Of a stretch of DNA of 64,000 nucleotides, positions 26,275 through 35,441 are shown one piece after another. This DNA comes from Leucobacter viscericola (GTDB taxonomy: Bacteria > Actinomycetota > Actinomycetes > Actinomycetales > Microbacteriaceae): contig NZ_CP049863.1 of NCBI RefSeq assembly GCF_011299575.1, forward strand, positions 1,860,001 through 1,924,000, written 5' to 3'. Position numbers and translations under genes: made by a program. How positions within the stretch are numbered: position 1 is the first letter of the stretch; every line of letters begins with the position of its first letter. The notes beneath the pieces were generated by a model. The model worked only from the letters and a program-made list of their open reading frames with translations. It had not been told where the DNA came from and searched no databases.

Positions 26275-26977
26275 ACTGCGAGAGGCCACCGTCGCCGTCC
26301 CGTCTGCGGACGGCGACGTCACGATCCTGCACCCCACCAGCCTCTCGCTCACCGAACCGCGCATCTCAATCATCGGTGGCAACGGTTCGGGCAAGTCAAC
26401 CCTGGCGCGATTGTTCAACGGGCTCATAGAGCCGAGTAGCGGCAGCGTGACGGTTCGGGCAGGCAAGAGGGGCGCGGATCCGCAGCCCCTAGACACCCGT
26501 CGCGACGGGGCCGCGGTGCGACGCAGCGTTGGGTTTGTCTTCACAGACCCCTCGGCCCAGCTCATCATGCCGACCGTCATCGAAGATGTCTCACTATCGC
26601 TGCGCCGCCAGTACCGCGACAAACAGGAGCGGCACGCGGCAGCCCTGACCGCACTCGAGCGGTTTGGGCTGCACCACCTCGCCGACAACAGCGTACACAG
26701 CCTCTCCGGGGGCCAAAAGCAGATGCTCGCGATCACCTCGGTGCTCGCGACCGACCCCGCGATCCTCGTCGCCGACGAACCCACCACCCTGCTTGACCTG
26801 CGCAACTCGCGTCTGGTTGGAGACCTGCTGATGTCGCTCCCCCAGCAGGTGTGTGTGGTCACCCACGACCTCGACCTCGCGGCGCGGGCCGATCGCACAC
26901 TGGTGGTCGAGGGGGGTCGTGTTGTGTTCGACGGCGCTCCCGGCGAGGCCATCGCGCACTACCGAGCGCTGGCATGA
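26267..26977 (+). CDS. bioM: BioM ATPase of the biotin ECF transporter
   Basis: The 236-residue ABC ATPase has all motifs: Walker A GGNGSGKST near residue 37, signature LSGGQKQML, Walker B ILVADEP and the switch His in VTHD. Position between bioY and bioN identifies it as the energising subunit of the biotin importer. It starts at GTG overlapping bioY, and its stop overlaps the bioN start in an ATGA arrangement, so the three genes are tightly coupled. Confidence 0.95.
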   Translation: MIELREATVAVPSADGDVTILHPTSLSLTEPRISIIGGNGSGKSTLARLFNGLIEPSSGSVTVRAGKRGADPQPLDTRRDGAAVRRSVGFVFTDPSAQLIMPTVIEDVSLSLRRQYRDKQERHAAALTALERFGLHHLADNSVHSLSGGQKQMLAITSVLATDPAILVADEPTTLLDLRNSRLVGDLLMSLPQQVCVVTHDLDLAARADRTLVVEGGRVVFDGAPGEAIAHYRALA

Positions 26978-27657
26978 GAAACGTCAACCCGCTCGGCAGT
27001 TATCTGCCAGGATCCGGCCCGCTGCACCGCCTGCGCCCCGGCGCCAAGCTGCTCGGCCTCTTTGTCTTTGCAATTGTTGTGGTGTGGGTGCCGGGTGCGC
27101 TCAGTGCGGCGGTGGCACTCGGGATCGCCGCCCTGCTCGGGGTTCTCGCCGGGCTCAGGGGCCGCGACTTCTGGAGGGTCGCTCGCAGGTTCCTGCTGAT
27201 CGCGGTGCCGCTGTTTGTGTTCACCACGATCAGCGACGTGCTGTCACTCACGCAGGGAAGCGGTGGGATCGGGGCCGCCTCGATCGACGTGTGGCTGCAG
27301 GGGGCCTCACGCGGCTTCGCGGTAGTGGGGGATCTCTTTGCGCTGATTCTGGCGGCGAGTGCACTCACCGCTAGCACCGCGCTCGAAGACATGCTCGACA
27401 CCATCACGTGGTTGCTGCGGCCACTGCGCAGGGTTGGCATTCCCACCGAGCAGGTCAGTCTTGCCTTTTCGCTCGTCATCACGGCGATCCCGAACATTCT
27501 TGGCATCGCTCGCGAGAGTCACGATGCCGCCAAAGCCCGCGGGCTTGAGCGCAGCACCAGGGCCCTCGTGGTGCCACTGGTCATTCGCACCGTGGCACAC
27601 GCGCAGCTGACCGGCGAGGCGCTGGCCGCTCGGGGCCTGGGCGAAGACGAAGGGTGA
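26974..27657 (+). CDS. bioN: BioN transmembrane (T) component of the biotin ECF transporter
   Basis: The ATG at 26974, overlapping the bioM stop by four bases, gives 227 residues. The product has about four to five hydrophobic helices and the coupling helices typical of EcfT proteins, including the Ala-Arg-Gly box in AAKARGLERS. It links the ATPase BioM to the BioY substrate subunit. A longer in-frame extension upstream would overlap bioM and is not needed. Confidence 0.93.
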   Translation: MRNVNPLGSYLPGSGPLHRLRPGAKLLGLFVFAIVVVWVPGALSAAVALGIAALLGVLAGLRGRDFWRVARRFLLIAVPLFVFTTISDVLSLTQGSGGIGAASIDVWLQGASRGFAVVGDLFALILAASALTASTALEDMLDTITWLLRPLRRVGIPTEQVSLAFSLVITAIPNILGIARESHDAAKARGLERSTRALVVPLVIRTVAHAQLTGEALAARGLGEDEG

Positions 27658-27720
27658 CGTTGCTCTTTCAAGCAGACGCGTGTTGTAAGCTGCGTCCACC
27701 CCCACTCTGGAAGAGATTCG

Positions 27721-28203
27721 ATGGTTTCACAACCAAAGCATTACGGCCCGTTGACGTTCGCCGATGGTTTCTTGCTGATCGGTGATCCGCTTGGTGCGCA
27801 CGCACGAATCACGCAGGAAGGCATCTCGTCGTTCGAACAGAACAACCTGATTGAGGAGTTTGAATGGGCTGCCGTGGGTAGCGTCCAGCTCACTCTCGCA
27901 CAGAGCCAGTTCCGCTACACGGCGCAGGCCTGGGATCTCTTGGCCGCAGTGATCGCCCTGATTTCTGCTGAGAACCCCACCCTTTCGCCGTCAGATCACG
28001 GAACATTGTCCGTGGGTGTCGCGGGAGAAAACAAGCAGATTGCCGTCGGAATGCCTCGCCTCGGAACCTACTGGGCTAAAGAGGTCAACTCTGTACAACG
28101 GTTTCTCGATCACATGCTCAACTCCCCCGAAGAGAGGGAACTCATCGACTCACCAGATAGCCTCCGCGATTGGCTGCGCGAGGCGACACGCTCAGCGTCT
28201 TGA
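27721..28203 (+). CDS. Conserved-looking hypothetical protein
   Basis: The 160-residue soluble protein begins MVSQPKHYGPLTFADGF. Its first 120 residues are strand-rich (ARITQEGISSFEQ, then EWAAVGSVQLTL), which could be a PH-like barrel, and a C-terminal helical tail follows (VQRFLDHMLNSPEERELI). No signal peptide or membrane helix is visible. I do not recognise a family. It ends 21 bases from a convergent hypothetical gene. Confidence 0.65.
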   Translation: MVSQPKHYGPLTFADGFLLIGDPLGAHARITQEGISSFEQNNLIEEFEWAAVGSVQLTLAQSQFRYTAQAWDLLAAVIALISAENPTLSPSDHGTLSVGVAGENKQIAVGMPRLGTYWAKEVNSVQRFLDHMLNSPEERELIDSPDSLRDWLREATRSAS

Positions 28204-28224
28204 CCGTGTCGCCAGCGCACAAGA

Positions 28225-28512
28225 TCACTTTCGCGATTCTAAACGGGCAATTCTCTTCAGTAACTTTTGACGTTGTCGGTTGAGCCTTCCGAAAGAAAGG
28301 AGCCCTCGAGCCACAGACCGCCCATTTTCAACGAGCGGCGGCAATCCACGCTGAGCAAGCTCAGCCTCGACCCGTTCGGTTCCTTCACCCTCGAACATTT
28401 CGATCACCCTCTGAGTCTCCGCCGCTTCCTCTGAGTTAAAGGGGTGCCTCTCAAGCGCAGCATCAATCTTTTCGAGCTGAGCCTCAAGCTCTGAGCGAGT
28501 TGAACGAAACAT
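28225..28512 (-). CDS. Small coiled-coil hypothetical protein
   Basis: The ATG at 28512 gives 95 residues rich in Glu, Arg and Leu, with heptad-like helices (RSELEAQLEKIDAALER and LNRQRQKLLKRIARLESR) at both ends. It follows the secreted-protein gene by seven bases on the same strand, so the two are probably one operon. No family is recognised and the function is unknown. Confidence 0.6.
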   Translation of the reverse strand: MFRSTRSELEAQLEKIDAALERHPFNSEEAAETQRVIEMFEGEGTERVEAELAQRGLPPLVENGRSVARGLLSFGRLNRQRQKLLKRIARLESRK

Positions 28513-28519
28513 CAACGCC

Positions 28520-29359
28520 CTACTTCCCGAAAATGCAAGCGACCGCGCCGCGCCCAAACGCGGCTGCAATTGAACCTGGTGTGCCGAGCGCAGCAATTCT
28601 CACAATCTCCGGCCCCCTAATTCCGACACCGAGAAGACACCGGAATACCCAGGGGGCGATCCAAATGGGATCAGCCGTCACCGGATATACAACACTGGAG
28701 GAGTCGGTGTGATGAACGATCTGAGTAAGAGTGCTTCCGTTAACCTCGTATTCTGTTTGCACGTCTTTCCCAGCAGCGTCCTTGGCCCAGGGTGCCGCTA
28801 CCAGCATTTCAATTTCGCCATCGACACCAAAAATTGCTGGAAGGCCTTCATCTGTCAGTGCCAGCTTTTGGCCCTCAGAAAGCGTCAGCGGATAGTCGTA
28901 ACGAGTTGGAGCGTCTTCGTTTGCGATTGTGGTGAGCATCTGGACGCCGTAATCCGCGACAACGACCGTGTTTGCGCTGTTGGACCCCAGATAGGTGACG
29001 GCACCCTCTTCAACGACTCCCGCGCTATCGGATTTCGACGCGTTGGGCAGGCCGATCAACACTCCCGACCCGTCTTCGTCAAGAATCGAGACCCCTTCGG
29101 CTGCGTTGACGGGAATGTCAACCACTCCGTCTCCCAAAAAAGTTTCGCCAAGAGGCGAGCCACTATCGGCAGCCGGGGTGGCAACAAGATGACCTAACTC
29201 GCTCAGCGAATCGGTCACCACTGATTCAGTCAGTGTGTTTTCTGCAGCCTCGTTGGCCCAGGCAGCCGGGCCAACAGTCAAGCTAGCAAGGCTCACTGCC
29301 GCCACCGTGGCCACCGAAACCACACGCATAACGCGAGGTCTTTGGATTGTTACTCTCAT
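28520..29359 (-). CDS. Secreted protein with conserved TADP-W motif and hydrophobic Cys-containing tail
   Basis: The 279-residue product has a clear signal peptide (VVSVATVAAVSLASLTVGPA, cleavage after AWA). The mature part contains strand-rich repeats and then VYPVTADPIWIAPW, a motif I recall from many actinobacterial secreted proteins of unknown role. It is followed by a Gly/Ala-rich hydrophobic tail with two cysteines (FRCLLGVG and AVACIFGK). The tail may insert in a membrane or be disulfide-bonded. A toxin or bacteriocin-like activity is possible but unsupported. The small coiled-coil gene follows immediately. Confidence 0.7.
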   Translation of the reverse strand: MRVTIQRPRVMRVVSVATVAAVSLASLTVGPAAWANEAAENTLTESVVTDSLSELGHLVATPAADSGSPLGETFLGDGVVDIPVNAAEGVSILDEDGSGVLIGLPNASKSDSAGVVEEGAVTYLGSNSANTVVVADYGVQMLTTIANEDAPTRYDYPLTLSEGQKLALTDEGLPAIFGVDGEIEMLVAAPWAKDAAGKDVQTEYEVNGSTLTQIVHHTDSSSVVYPVTADPIWIAPWVFRCLLGVGIRGPEIVRIAALGTPGSIAAAFGRGAVACIFGK

Positions 29360-29567
29360 TTGAGTCTTCCGATTCTTTCGATCGATTCACCTACACCGGT
29401 GCCAAGCAACCGGGCACTAGTGCAATGTGCTGCGAGGACGATCCCCGCTGCCATCAATCTGGCCGAAAGGAAGAACCAGCAATACAGCCATTTGTCGAGC
29501 CTTGGGGCGCCAAAAGTACACGTCTCGTCAATCTAGCTCTGCGAGTTACCCCACATGCAACGAGGTT

Positions 29568-30218
29568 TTAGAGTGAGACTGTGCCGTTCCGAACCGCAGC
29601 AATAAGCACCTGCACCCGGTCACGGACCTCCCACTTTTGCATGACCCTACGCAGATTCGATTTGACCGTAGCCTCAGCGATGTGCAATTCGGCAGCTATT
29701 TCTAGGTTGGATTTACCCTGTGCCAACTTTTCGACGATCGAGGTCTCGCGCGCCGTTAGCGGTTCGCGCCGCGAGAAAGCTCCCTCTTCTCCATCTCGCT
29801 GCACAGTCGCCACAAGCTCGCGTGTGACTTGCGGTGACAACACTGAGCGCCCTTCGTGCACCTCAAGAATCGCCTGTATGACGGCCGCGGGCGGCGTATC
29901 TTTCACCAAGTAACCTGTGGCACCGGCCTTCAAAGCAGAAACTATGTGCCGTTCGGTCAAGAAGCTGGTGATGGCAATAACCCGAATGTTGGGCATCTGG
30001 GTGACGATGTTTCGTGTCGCCTCAATGCCATCCATTTGCGGCATTTGAATGTCCATAAGCACTATGTCGGGTGACTGTGCGGCACACTGCCGAACCGCAT
30101 CCAGCCCTGTAGTCGCCTCCCCGACAACTTCCATTTGAGCTGAACTCTCAACAAAGATTCGCAGCGCGTGCCTCACCAGCTCTTCGTCATCGGCTATGAG
30201 GACCCGTATGCTTCGCAC
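29568..30218 (-). CDS. NarL/FixJ family response regulator
   Basis: The 216-residue product has a receiver domain with acidic pair Asp10-Asp11, phospho-acceptor Asp56 (VLMDIQMPQMDG) and Lys in LVKD. A LuxR-type helix-turn-helix follows (LTARETSIVEKLAQGKSNLE, then HIAEATVKSNLRRVM). It starts at GTG. The histidine kinase gene is divergent 195 bases away, so the pair is almost certainly a two-component system. Its stimulus and targets are not evident. Confidence 0.93.
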   Translation of the reverse strand: MRSIRVLIADDEELVRHALRIFVESSAQMEVVGEATTGLDAVRQCAAQSPDIVLMDIQMPQMDGIEATRNIVTQMPNIRVIAITSFLTERHIVSALKAGATGYLVKDTPPAAVIQAILEVHEGRSVLSPQVTRELVATVQRDGEEGAFSRREPLTARETSIVEKLAQGKSNLEIAAELHIAEATVKSNLRRVMQKWEVRDRVQVLIAAVRNGTVSL

Positions 30219-30370
30219 CGCTTCAGTCTACACATGGCGACTACTGAAAAATTAGTTCAAAAGTTGCTAGCAAACGCAATCGTACGAACCTAACAAATGC
30301 GCCACGTCCGTGTGATTCTTGAGTAGCTCGATCTCGCCCGAGTGCCACACACACGAAAGGAGCAATGCCC

Positions 30371-30412
30371 GTGATCTCATGGATCTGTCGCGCAGCCCGC
30401 CTCTGCCGCTAG
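30371..30412 (+). CDS. Short Cys/Arg-containing leader reading frame before the kinase gene
   Basis: A 13-codon frame starting at GTG 30371 (or 15 codons from ATG 30365) ends ICRAARLCR and a TAG at 30410-30412. A GAAAGGAG ribosome site is spaced eight bases from the GTG. The stop lies one base before the kinase start TTG at 30414. Short actinobacterial leader peptides ending in a Cys-Arg are known upstream of sulfur-metabolism genes; this one resembles them in its end but precedes a kinase. It may couple kinase translation to cysteinyl-tRNA supply. Confidence 0.4.
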   Translation: MISWICRAARLCR

Positions 30413-30413
30413 T

Positions 30414-31604
30414 TTGAACTCTCAGATTAGTACTTCACACTTAGTAAATATGAAGGTGTCGAGCCGTGCAGACACAGACCGGGTAGCGGTCGGCACGTTT
30501 GGGCGCCCATTCTCTTCGCGCGCGAGCAACGTTCTCAGGTTCCTCTGCATCGTTGCTCTCGTGACCTCCGGCGCATTCCTCACACTCGGAATCGTCACTC
30601 CGCAGCAAGCGCTCATGGAAATGGTGCTCATTCTGGCGCTCAGCTTGTTCACCTGGCGACCACTCGTTGCCAGCATTGCACTTGTCGCGTTTGCCCCGGT
30701 CGGATTGATTCTGGACGGGGGCGTGTACATACTTTTCCTCGCGCTAGCAGTTGGTCTGGTGACTTACTCTCTCGACCTGTGGCTGATTGTCACCTTCGGT
30801 CTACTCACAACAGGGCTGGCCATCACGGGTGAGCACCTCGTTTATCAGATCCCCCAGGGTGGCGCGGCAGTAGCTACGCTGGCGGGGGCCGCCGCCTTTC
30901 TCATCGGATGGTCCCTACGGAGCAGCCACTCAAGGGAGGTCAAACTCTCCACCGATCTCACTCGCGCGACAGCGGATTTAGACAAGGCCCTCTCAGAGGA
31001 ACGCACACGAATTGCGGACGAACTTCACAACATCGTCGCACACGACATAACTCTGGTACTGATGCACGTTCGCACACTGCCTCTCCTCCAAGATGATCAA
31101 CATCGCAGGGAAACCTTGGCCACCATCGAGGACGCTTCGAAACAGGCACTCTCGGACATTCACCGCATGCTTCGAATTGAGGGGCTCGAACAAGGAGCTT
31201 CCCAGAACGAATCCGGAATAACCCCGATCTCGGTCACGCTGCGGCAAATTCAAGAGCATTTTCTATCGCTCGGCATCCAGACCGAACTCGATCTCTCGTC
31301 GACAACCGCCCTATCTTCCACCATAAACACAACCCTTGTACATGTCGCTCGCGAATGCGCAACAAACATCCTCAAACACGCAAAGTTGACCCCTGAAGTG
31401 CGGATCGTGCTGACGGAGTCCGCCGGGCTCGTCATACTCAGATTCTGGAATGCAGCCGGCATTGAGGAGAAGCACGACACCTCTCGCTCAAGCGGGTACG
31501 GACTCAATCGCATGGCGGAGCGCGTGGGACTCCTTGAGGGCCACCTGCGGTCATCTAGCAATGAGGGTGGTTGGCTCATAGAGGCCAAGCTGCCTTTCCG
31601 ATAG
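30414..31604 (+). CDS. DesK-type sensor histidine kinase
   Basis: The 396-residue product has about five to six membrane helices in residues 40-170, a HisKA_3 dimerisation domain with phospho-acceptor His205 (RTRIADELHNIVAHDI) and a C-terminal HATPase (ARECATNILKHAKL, then GYGLNRMAERVGLLEG). The sensor has no large external domain, so it may sense membrane state or a membrane-soluble ligand. The proposed TTG start lacks its own ribosome site and may be reached by re-initiation after the short frame ending at 30412; an ATG at 30450 is the alternative. Confidence 0.9.
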   Translation: MNSQISTSHLVNMKVSSRADTDRVAVGTFGRPFSSRASNVLRFLCIVALVTSGAFLTLGIVTPQQALMEMVLILALSLFTWRPLVASIALVAFAPVGLILDGGVYILFLALAVGLVTYSLDLWLIVTFGLLTTGLAITGEHLVYQIPQGGAAVATLAGAAAFLIGWSLRSSHSREVKLSTDLTRATADLDKALSEERTRIADELHNIVAHDITLVLMHVRTLPLLQDDQHRRETLATIEDASKQALSDIHRMLRIEGLEQGASQNESGITPISVTLRQIQEHFLSLGIQTELDLSSTTALSSTINTTLVHVARECATNILKHAKLTPEVRIVLTESAGLVILRFWNAAGIEEKHDTSRSSGYGLNRMAERVGLLEGHLRSSSNEGGWLIEAKLPFR

Positions 31605-31620
31605 CACGTAGGCTAGACGT

Positions 31621-32076
31621 ATGGCTCGAGCGCAGATTCCGGACGGTGTGCACGCTGATTACGCGAACGAGGGGGTTCAAGAGGCGCTGCGAGCACTGCA
31701 GCAGACGCCCGACTACGATCACCTCGCCGCGTTTCTCACCTCGCTGCGCGAGGGGTACCTTGTGATCGATGTCACGGGCACCTCAACGAAGCGCGGACCG
31801 CGAGTGCGCACGATCCGCTCAACCAAGGGCCAACTGGTACTGCCCCTGTTCACGTCAATGGCAGAACTGCGGGCCGCGATTCCCGCGAAGGATCAGGAGC
31901 AACTCAAGGGCGCCGTCATGGTTGCGCGAGAGGCGCTGGCGCTGATCAGCTCCGATCGTTTTGTTGCCGCAGAAATCGATAAGGCCTCAGCGTCGCTGGT
32001 GATCCTGCGCAAGTACATCTCTCTCGCCGCGGGAGAGAACCCCATCACCCCCGAGGTTCTGGAGCAGATGCGGTAG
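31621..32076 (+). CDS. SseB-like N-terminal domain protein
   Basis: The 151-residue cytoplasmic protein has the SseB-type pattern: an N-terminal helix pair (VQEALRALQQTPDYDHLAAF), a LVIDVTG strand, a QLVLPLFTSMAELRAAIPA segment and a C-terminal helical tail. The function of SseB-domain proteins in Actinobacteria is not established. It begins 16 bases after the kinase gene on the same strand and may be read through from it. The following 138 bases before the arylsulfatase end hold only a weak CTCTC/GAGAG hairpin near 32120. Confidence 0.8.
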   Translation: MARAQIPDGVHADYANEGVQEALRALQQTPDYDHLAAFLTSLREGYLVIDVTGTSTKRGPRVRTIRSTKGQLVLPLFTSMAELRAAIPAKDQEQLKGAVMVAREALALISSDRFVAAEIDKASASLVILRKYISLAAGENPITPEVLEQMR

Positions 32077-32214
32077 CGCCCCGGCGCACGCAAAGTGCCC
32101 CGGATCGCTGAGTGTCGCTCTCTCAAAAGCGAGAGGGGGTGCTCACAACGCGGAATCTGGAACGCTGAAGCCTCGGCGCCAAGCAGCTCGTACCCGAGTG
32201 ACCAATCTTTCGCA

Positions 32215-34572
32215 TCACTCCCGTCTTTGTGCCGCGCGCAGTTCCGTTTCTCTGACTTTGGTGTGGTCAGCTGGTGTCAAGTTGACGGGTTCAAGGTCGA
32301 TGTCGACTCGGTCTATCCGACCTGAGAACTTGAATGGCGGTCGATACTCCATGGTCACCGGCTGGCCGGTGTCCTCCCCAATGCCGAAGGTGTCGATGCC
32401 GAACCTGGCAAACACCGTTTTTTCCGCGCGCTCAGAGCCGACTAATGTGCCATCAACATTCAGTGTGATCGTCGCACCTTTGCCTATACCCCCGCCGTCA
32501 TAGTCGAAGGAGACGCCCAGGGTCACCGGCTGGTCGAGCGGGATAGGATTCGTGCCCTTAATCGTCGTGAAATCCCCATAGTAGTTGTATACGAAGCTGG
32601 GTATTCCGTCGGTCAGGAACAGCGACATTCCTCCGGCGACGCCTCCGATGGCCATGACGACGCCACTGCTCGGAACTGTTGTCGCCGCCAGCCGTGCGGT
32701 TAGCGTCCAGCAACGGTTCTTCATGGACGGAGCCGCAGCCTCCGGCAGTCGCGTTGCTCCCTCGTAGAAGGTGAATTTGGTGATGGCGGCATCGGAACCC
32801 GGCGGGGCAGGCTTAGGCTCCATCAACCTGCCCACTCCACGATCGTCGAGCGGATAGACATGGTACTTCTCTGCAGCAGCATCGAACTTCGCCTTGAGTT
32901 CTTCAAGTTTCTCTGGATGCTTCTGCGCCAAGTCGTCAGCTTCGGCAAAGTCCTGATCGAGGTTATACAGTTCCCACCGATCCTGCTCCCAGTTCCCCGG
33001 CGCCAGATCCTGTCGCCACGGCAGCGTATGCTGCGCGTTTGCTTTCCAGCCATCCTCGTAGATCGAGCGGTTGCTCATGATCTCAAAATACTGTTCAGAC
33101 CGGCCTTCATACGTTGAATCGGTGAAGCTTGAGAGGAACGACCGGCCTGCAAGCGGTAGCTGTTCGATGCCGTTTACCGTGTCGGGCATCTGCACTCCAG
33201 CTGCTTCAAAGAGCGTCGGTGCGATGTCAACCAAATGCAAAAAAGGATCACGAGGTACCGGATCAGGTGTGATTCGCGCAGGCCAACTCACGACCATCGG
33301 GTTGCGAGAACCGCCCAGGTGTGAAGCTACCTGCTTGACCCACTGGAAAGGCGTATTACCGGCCCAAGCCCAACCAATGGGGTAGTGAGGTTCAGTTTCC
33401 GGACCACCCAGCTTGTCGAGGTCAGCAAGGATTTCCTCCATAGTTGGGGTGATACCAACGAGGTTTTTAATCTCGTCCAGCGTGCCATCGGGGCCACCTT
33501 CAGAGGAGGCCCCGTTGTCGCCCACGATGTAGATGACTAGCGTGTTGTCTGCGTCGGGAAGTTCTTTGATCGCCTCGAGGAGTCGACCAACCTCGTGATC
33601 AGTGAAGGCAAAGTACCCTGCATAATTCTCGAACAGGGCGCAGTAAACCTTTTTCTGTTGCTCCGACAGTGTCTCCCATTCGGGAACCCAGTCCGGACGT
33701 GGACTGATCCCGCTATCCTCGGGAACAATACCCATTTGCTTCTGGTTCTCAAATACCTGCTCCCGGTACTTTTCCCAACCCATATCGAAAGCACCCTTGA
33801 ATTTGTCACGCCAAGGCTTGGCAACATGGTGAGGAGCATGCATCGCACCGGGAGCAAAATACATGAAGAACGGTTTATTCGGTGCCACCGATTTGGAATA
33901 CCGCATCCGAGTTATTGCGCGGTCAGTCATGTCCGTCATCAGGTGGTACCCCTCTTCCGGACCCTTGTCAGGCTCGACCGGTGAGGTGTTCTCAAAGAGC
34001 ACGGGGTAGTACTGGTGCGTTTCCCCTGCATTGAACCCATAAAAATACTCGAAACCGAGTCCGGTCGGCCACCGGTCGAACGGTCCTGCAACACTGGTTT
34101 CCCAATCTGGGGTGTTGTGATTCTTGCCAAACCACCACGTTGAATACCCGTTGCCTTTGAGGACTTCGGCCACTGTTGCCGTCGTTTGCGGGATCATTGT
34201 CGTGTAGCTAGGGAAACCGGTCGCCCACTCCATTAAGAAACCGTTTCCCGCATCATGATGGTTGCGGCCAGTAAGCAACGCCGCACGAGAGGGGCCACAC
34301 ACAGCCGTGGTGTGAAAACGGTTGTATCGCAGTCCCTCCGAGGCAATCTTGTCTAGATTCGGCGTTGGAATGAGCCCTCCGAATGTCGAGGACTGGCCAA
34401 ACCCGACGTCATCCAGAAGTACCACGACGATGTTTGGCGCGCCTGGCGTCGCCTCTGGCACCGCGGGCCATGCAGAGGTCGACTCCTGGTAGGTTTTCCC
34501 GATCACCCCTTCAAACGCAGCAGGAGGTCGAGGGAGCGAAGGGTTATCTGCGGAGCTCTGATGGTTGGTCAT
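32215..34572 (-). CDS. Type I (formylglycine) arylsulfatase
   Basis: From ATG 34572 the product is 785 residues. The sulfatase signature is C-G-P-S-R with Cys92, the residue converted to formylglycine, followed by AALLTGR. Metal-binding Asp-Asp is in [10 protein letters not shown] and a second metal site in [10 protein letters not shown]-terminal jelly-roll-like part ([13 protein letters not shown], then [12 protein letters not shown]) is typical of the larger AtsA group. It hydrolyses sulfate esters, supplying sulfur. No signal peptide is visible. The in-frame start at 34686 lies inside a terminator hairpin and is rejected. The gene looks less GC-rich than its neighbours, which could indicate transfer. 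Confidence 0.93.
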   Translation of the reverse strand: MTNHQSSADNPSLPRPPAAFEGVIGKTYQESTSAWPAVPEATPGAPNIVVVLLDDVGFGQSSTFGGLIPTPNLDKIASEGLRYNRFHTTAVCGPSRAALLTGRNHHDAGNGFLMEWATGFPSYTTMIPQTTATVAEVLKGNGYSTWWFGKNHNTPDWETSVAGPFDRWPTGLGFEYFYGFNAGETHQYYPVLFENTSPVEPDKGPEEGYHLMTDMTDRAITRMRYSKSVAPNKPFFMYFAPGAMHAPHHVAKPWRDKFKGAFDMGWEKYREQVFENQKQMGIVPEDSGISPRPDWVPEWETLSEQQKKVYCALFENYAGYFAFTDHEVGRLLEAIKELPDADNTLVIYIVGDNGASSEGGPDGTLDEIKNLVGITPTMEEILADLDKLGGPETEPHYPIGWAWAGNTPFQWVKQVASHLGGSRNPMVVSWPARITPDPVPRDPFLHLVDIAPTLFEAAGVQMPDTVNGIEQLPLAGRSFLSSFTDSTYEGRSEQYFEIMSNRSIYEDGWKANAQHTLPWRQDLAPGNWEQDRWELYNLDQDFAEADDLAQKHPEKLEELKAKFDAAAEKYHVYPLDDRGVGRLMEPKPAPPGSDAAITKFTFYEGATRLPEAAAPSMKNRCWTLTARLAATTVPSSGVVMAIGGVAGGMSLFLTDGIPSFVYNYYGDFTTIKGTNPIPLDQPVTLGVSFDYDGGGIGKGATITLNVDGTLVGSERAEKTVFARFGIDTFGIGEDTGQPVTMEYRPPFKFSGRIDRVDIDLEPVNLTPADHTKVRETELRAAQRRE

Positions 34573-34659
34573 ACCCTGATAGTTGTCTTTGTCTGTCTGC
34601 CGCGCAACCATCACTTTTCGGTGCACCATCGTGGTAGCATCTGCACCCTTGGGCTGCGC

Positions 34660-34705
34660 AAAGGGCCCCTCGCCGAGAAACTTCATTCTCGGCGAGGGGC
34701 CCTTT
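34660..34705. terminator. 20-bp perfect hairpin terminator
   Basis: Arms 34660-34679 and 34686-34705 pair perfectly over 20 bases around a 6-base loop. T runs lie on both sides: five on the plus side, three on the minus. It ends the leftward HdeD-like transcript before the arylsulfatase gene. Confidence 0.92.
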
Positions 34706-34719
34706 TTCGTAGCTTGGCG

Positions 34720-35292
34720 TTATGCCACAGACTTCATGCTGAATGCACGCACCACCTGCACGATGCCCAGCACGACCATGGAGATGCCGAGCAGGATCCA
34801 CAGGGTGATCGCACCCATGAGCGGCGAGAACATCAATACCAGACCGGCGATCACGCTGATGATGCCGTAGATAACCGTCCACACCTTGTTGTTGCTCTGG
34901 CTGACCGTTGTGAACGCCATGATGCCTTCAAACAGCCACAGCACACCGATGATCACTGTCAGGAAGACCGTGAGAACCGCGGCGGTTGCGCCGAGGTTCA
35001 CCATCATGATGATGCCACCGATGATGTACAGCAGGCCCAGCAGGATGTGACCGGTACGAGCCCAGCCACCGAGGGTCCGGCTGAAGATCGCGGAACCGAT
35101 GTAAACCACACCCATCACCAGCGCGTAAGCGGCGATGATCGCGGCGACAATCTGCAGGACGACCGCGCCCGACTTCACCGGGAAAAACAGGACAAGCAGA
35201 CCAAGCACAACAGCGATGAGGCCTCCGACCCCAAACGCGATGCGCATCCCGTCGCTCGCACGGTTGGTGACATTAGCTTCTTGAGTGCTCAT
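34720..35292 (-). CDS. HdeD/DUF308 family membrane protein
   Basis: The ATG at 35292, preceded by AAGGAGAG, gives 190 residues with six hydrophobic helices arranged as DUF308 pairs (GVGGLIAVVLGLLVLFFP, GHILLGLLYIIGGIIMMV, VIYGIISVIAGLVLMFSP). In E. coli the related HdeD helps acid resistance. In Actinobacteria these proteins are stress-linked but not defined. It appears monocistronic and ends in a very strong terminator. Confidence 0.9.
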   Translation of the reverse strand: MSTQEANVTNRASDGMRIAFGVGGLIAVVLGLLVLFFPVKSGAVVLQIVAAIIAAYALVMGVVYIGSAIFSRTLGGWARTGHILLGLLYIIGGIIMMVNLGATAAVLTVFLTVIIGVLWLFEGIMAFTTVSQSNNKVWTVIYGIISVIAGLVLMFSPLMGAITLWILLGISMVVLGIVQVVRAFSMKSVA

Positions 35293-35441
35293 AATTGGCT
35301 CTCCTTCGTGACTGTGCGTTCTGCTGTGTCTCCCCGACACAACCGCATACCCTCATAATGCTGCATTTAGCACGCGAGCGCCATCACCTTTTTAGGACCA
35401 ATTACTTTTGACGGCGCTCGCCCCGCGCTCTTGGGCAAGTA

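Noticed and set aside
34573..34686. N-terminal extension of the arylsulfatase from the start at 34686
   Set aside because: The extension begins inside a perfect 20-bp terminator stem and precedes the conserved part by an unrelated sequence. ATG 34572 is a better start.
34561..35358. A 265-codon plus-strand frame opposite the HdeD-like gene
   Set aside because: It crosses a 20-bp terminator hairpin and reads as a low-complexity His/Asp/Arg protein, typical of antisense frames.
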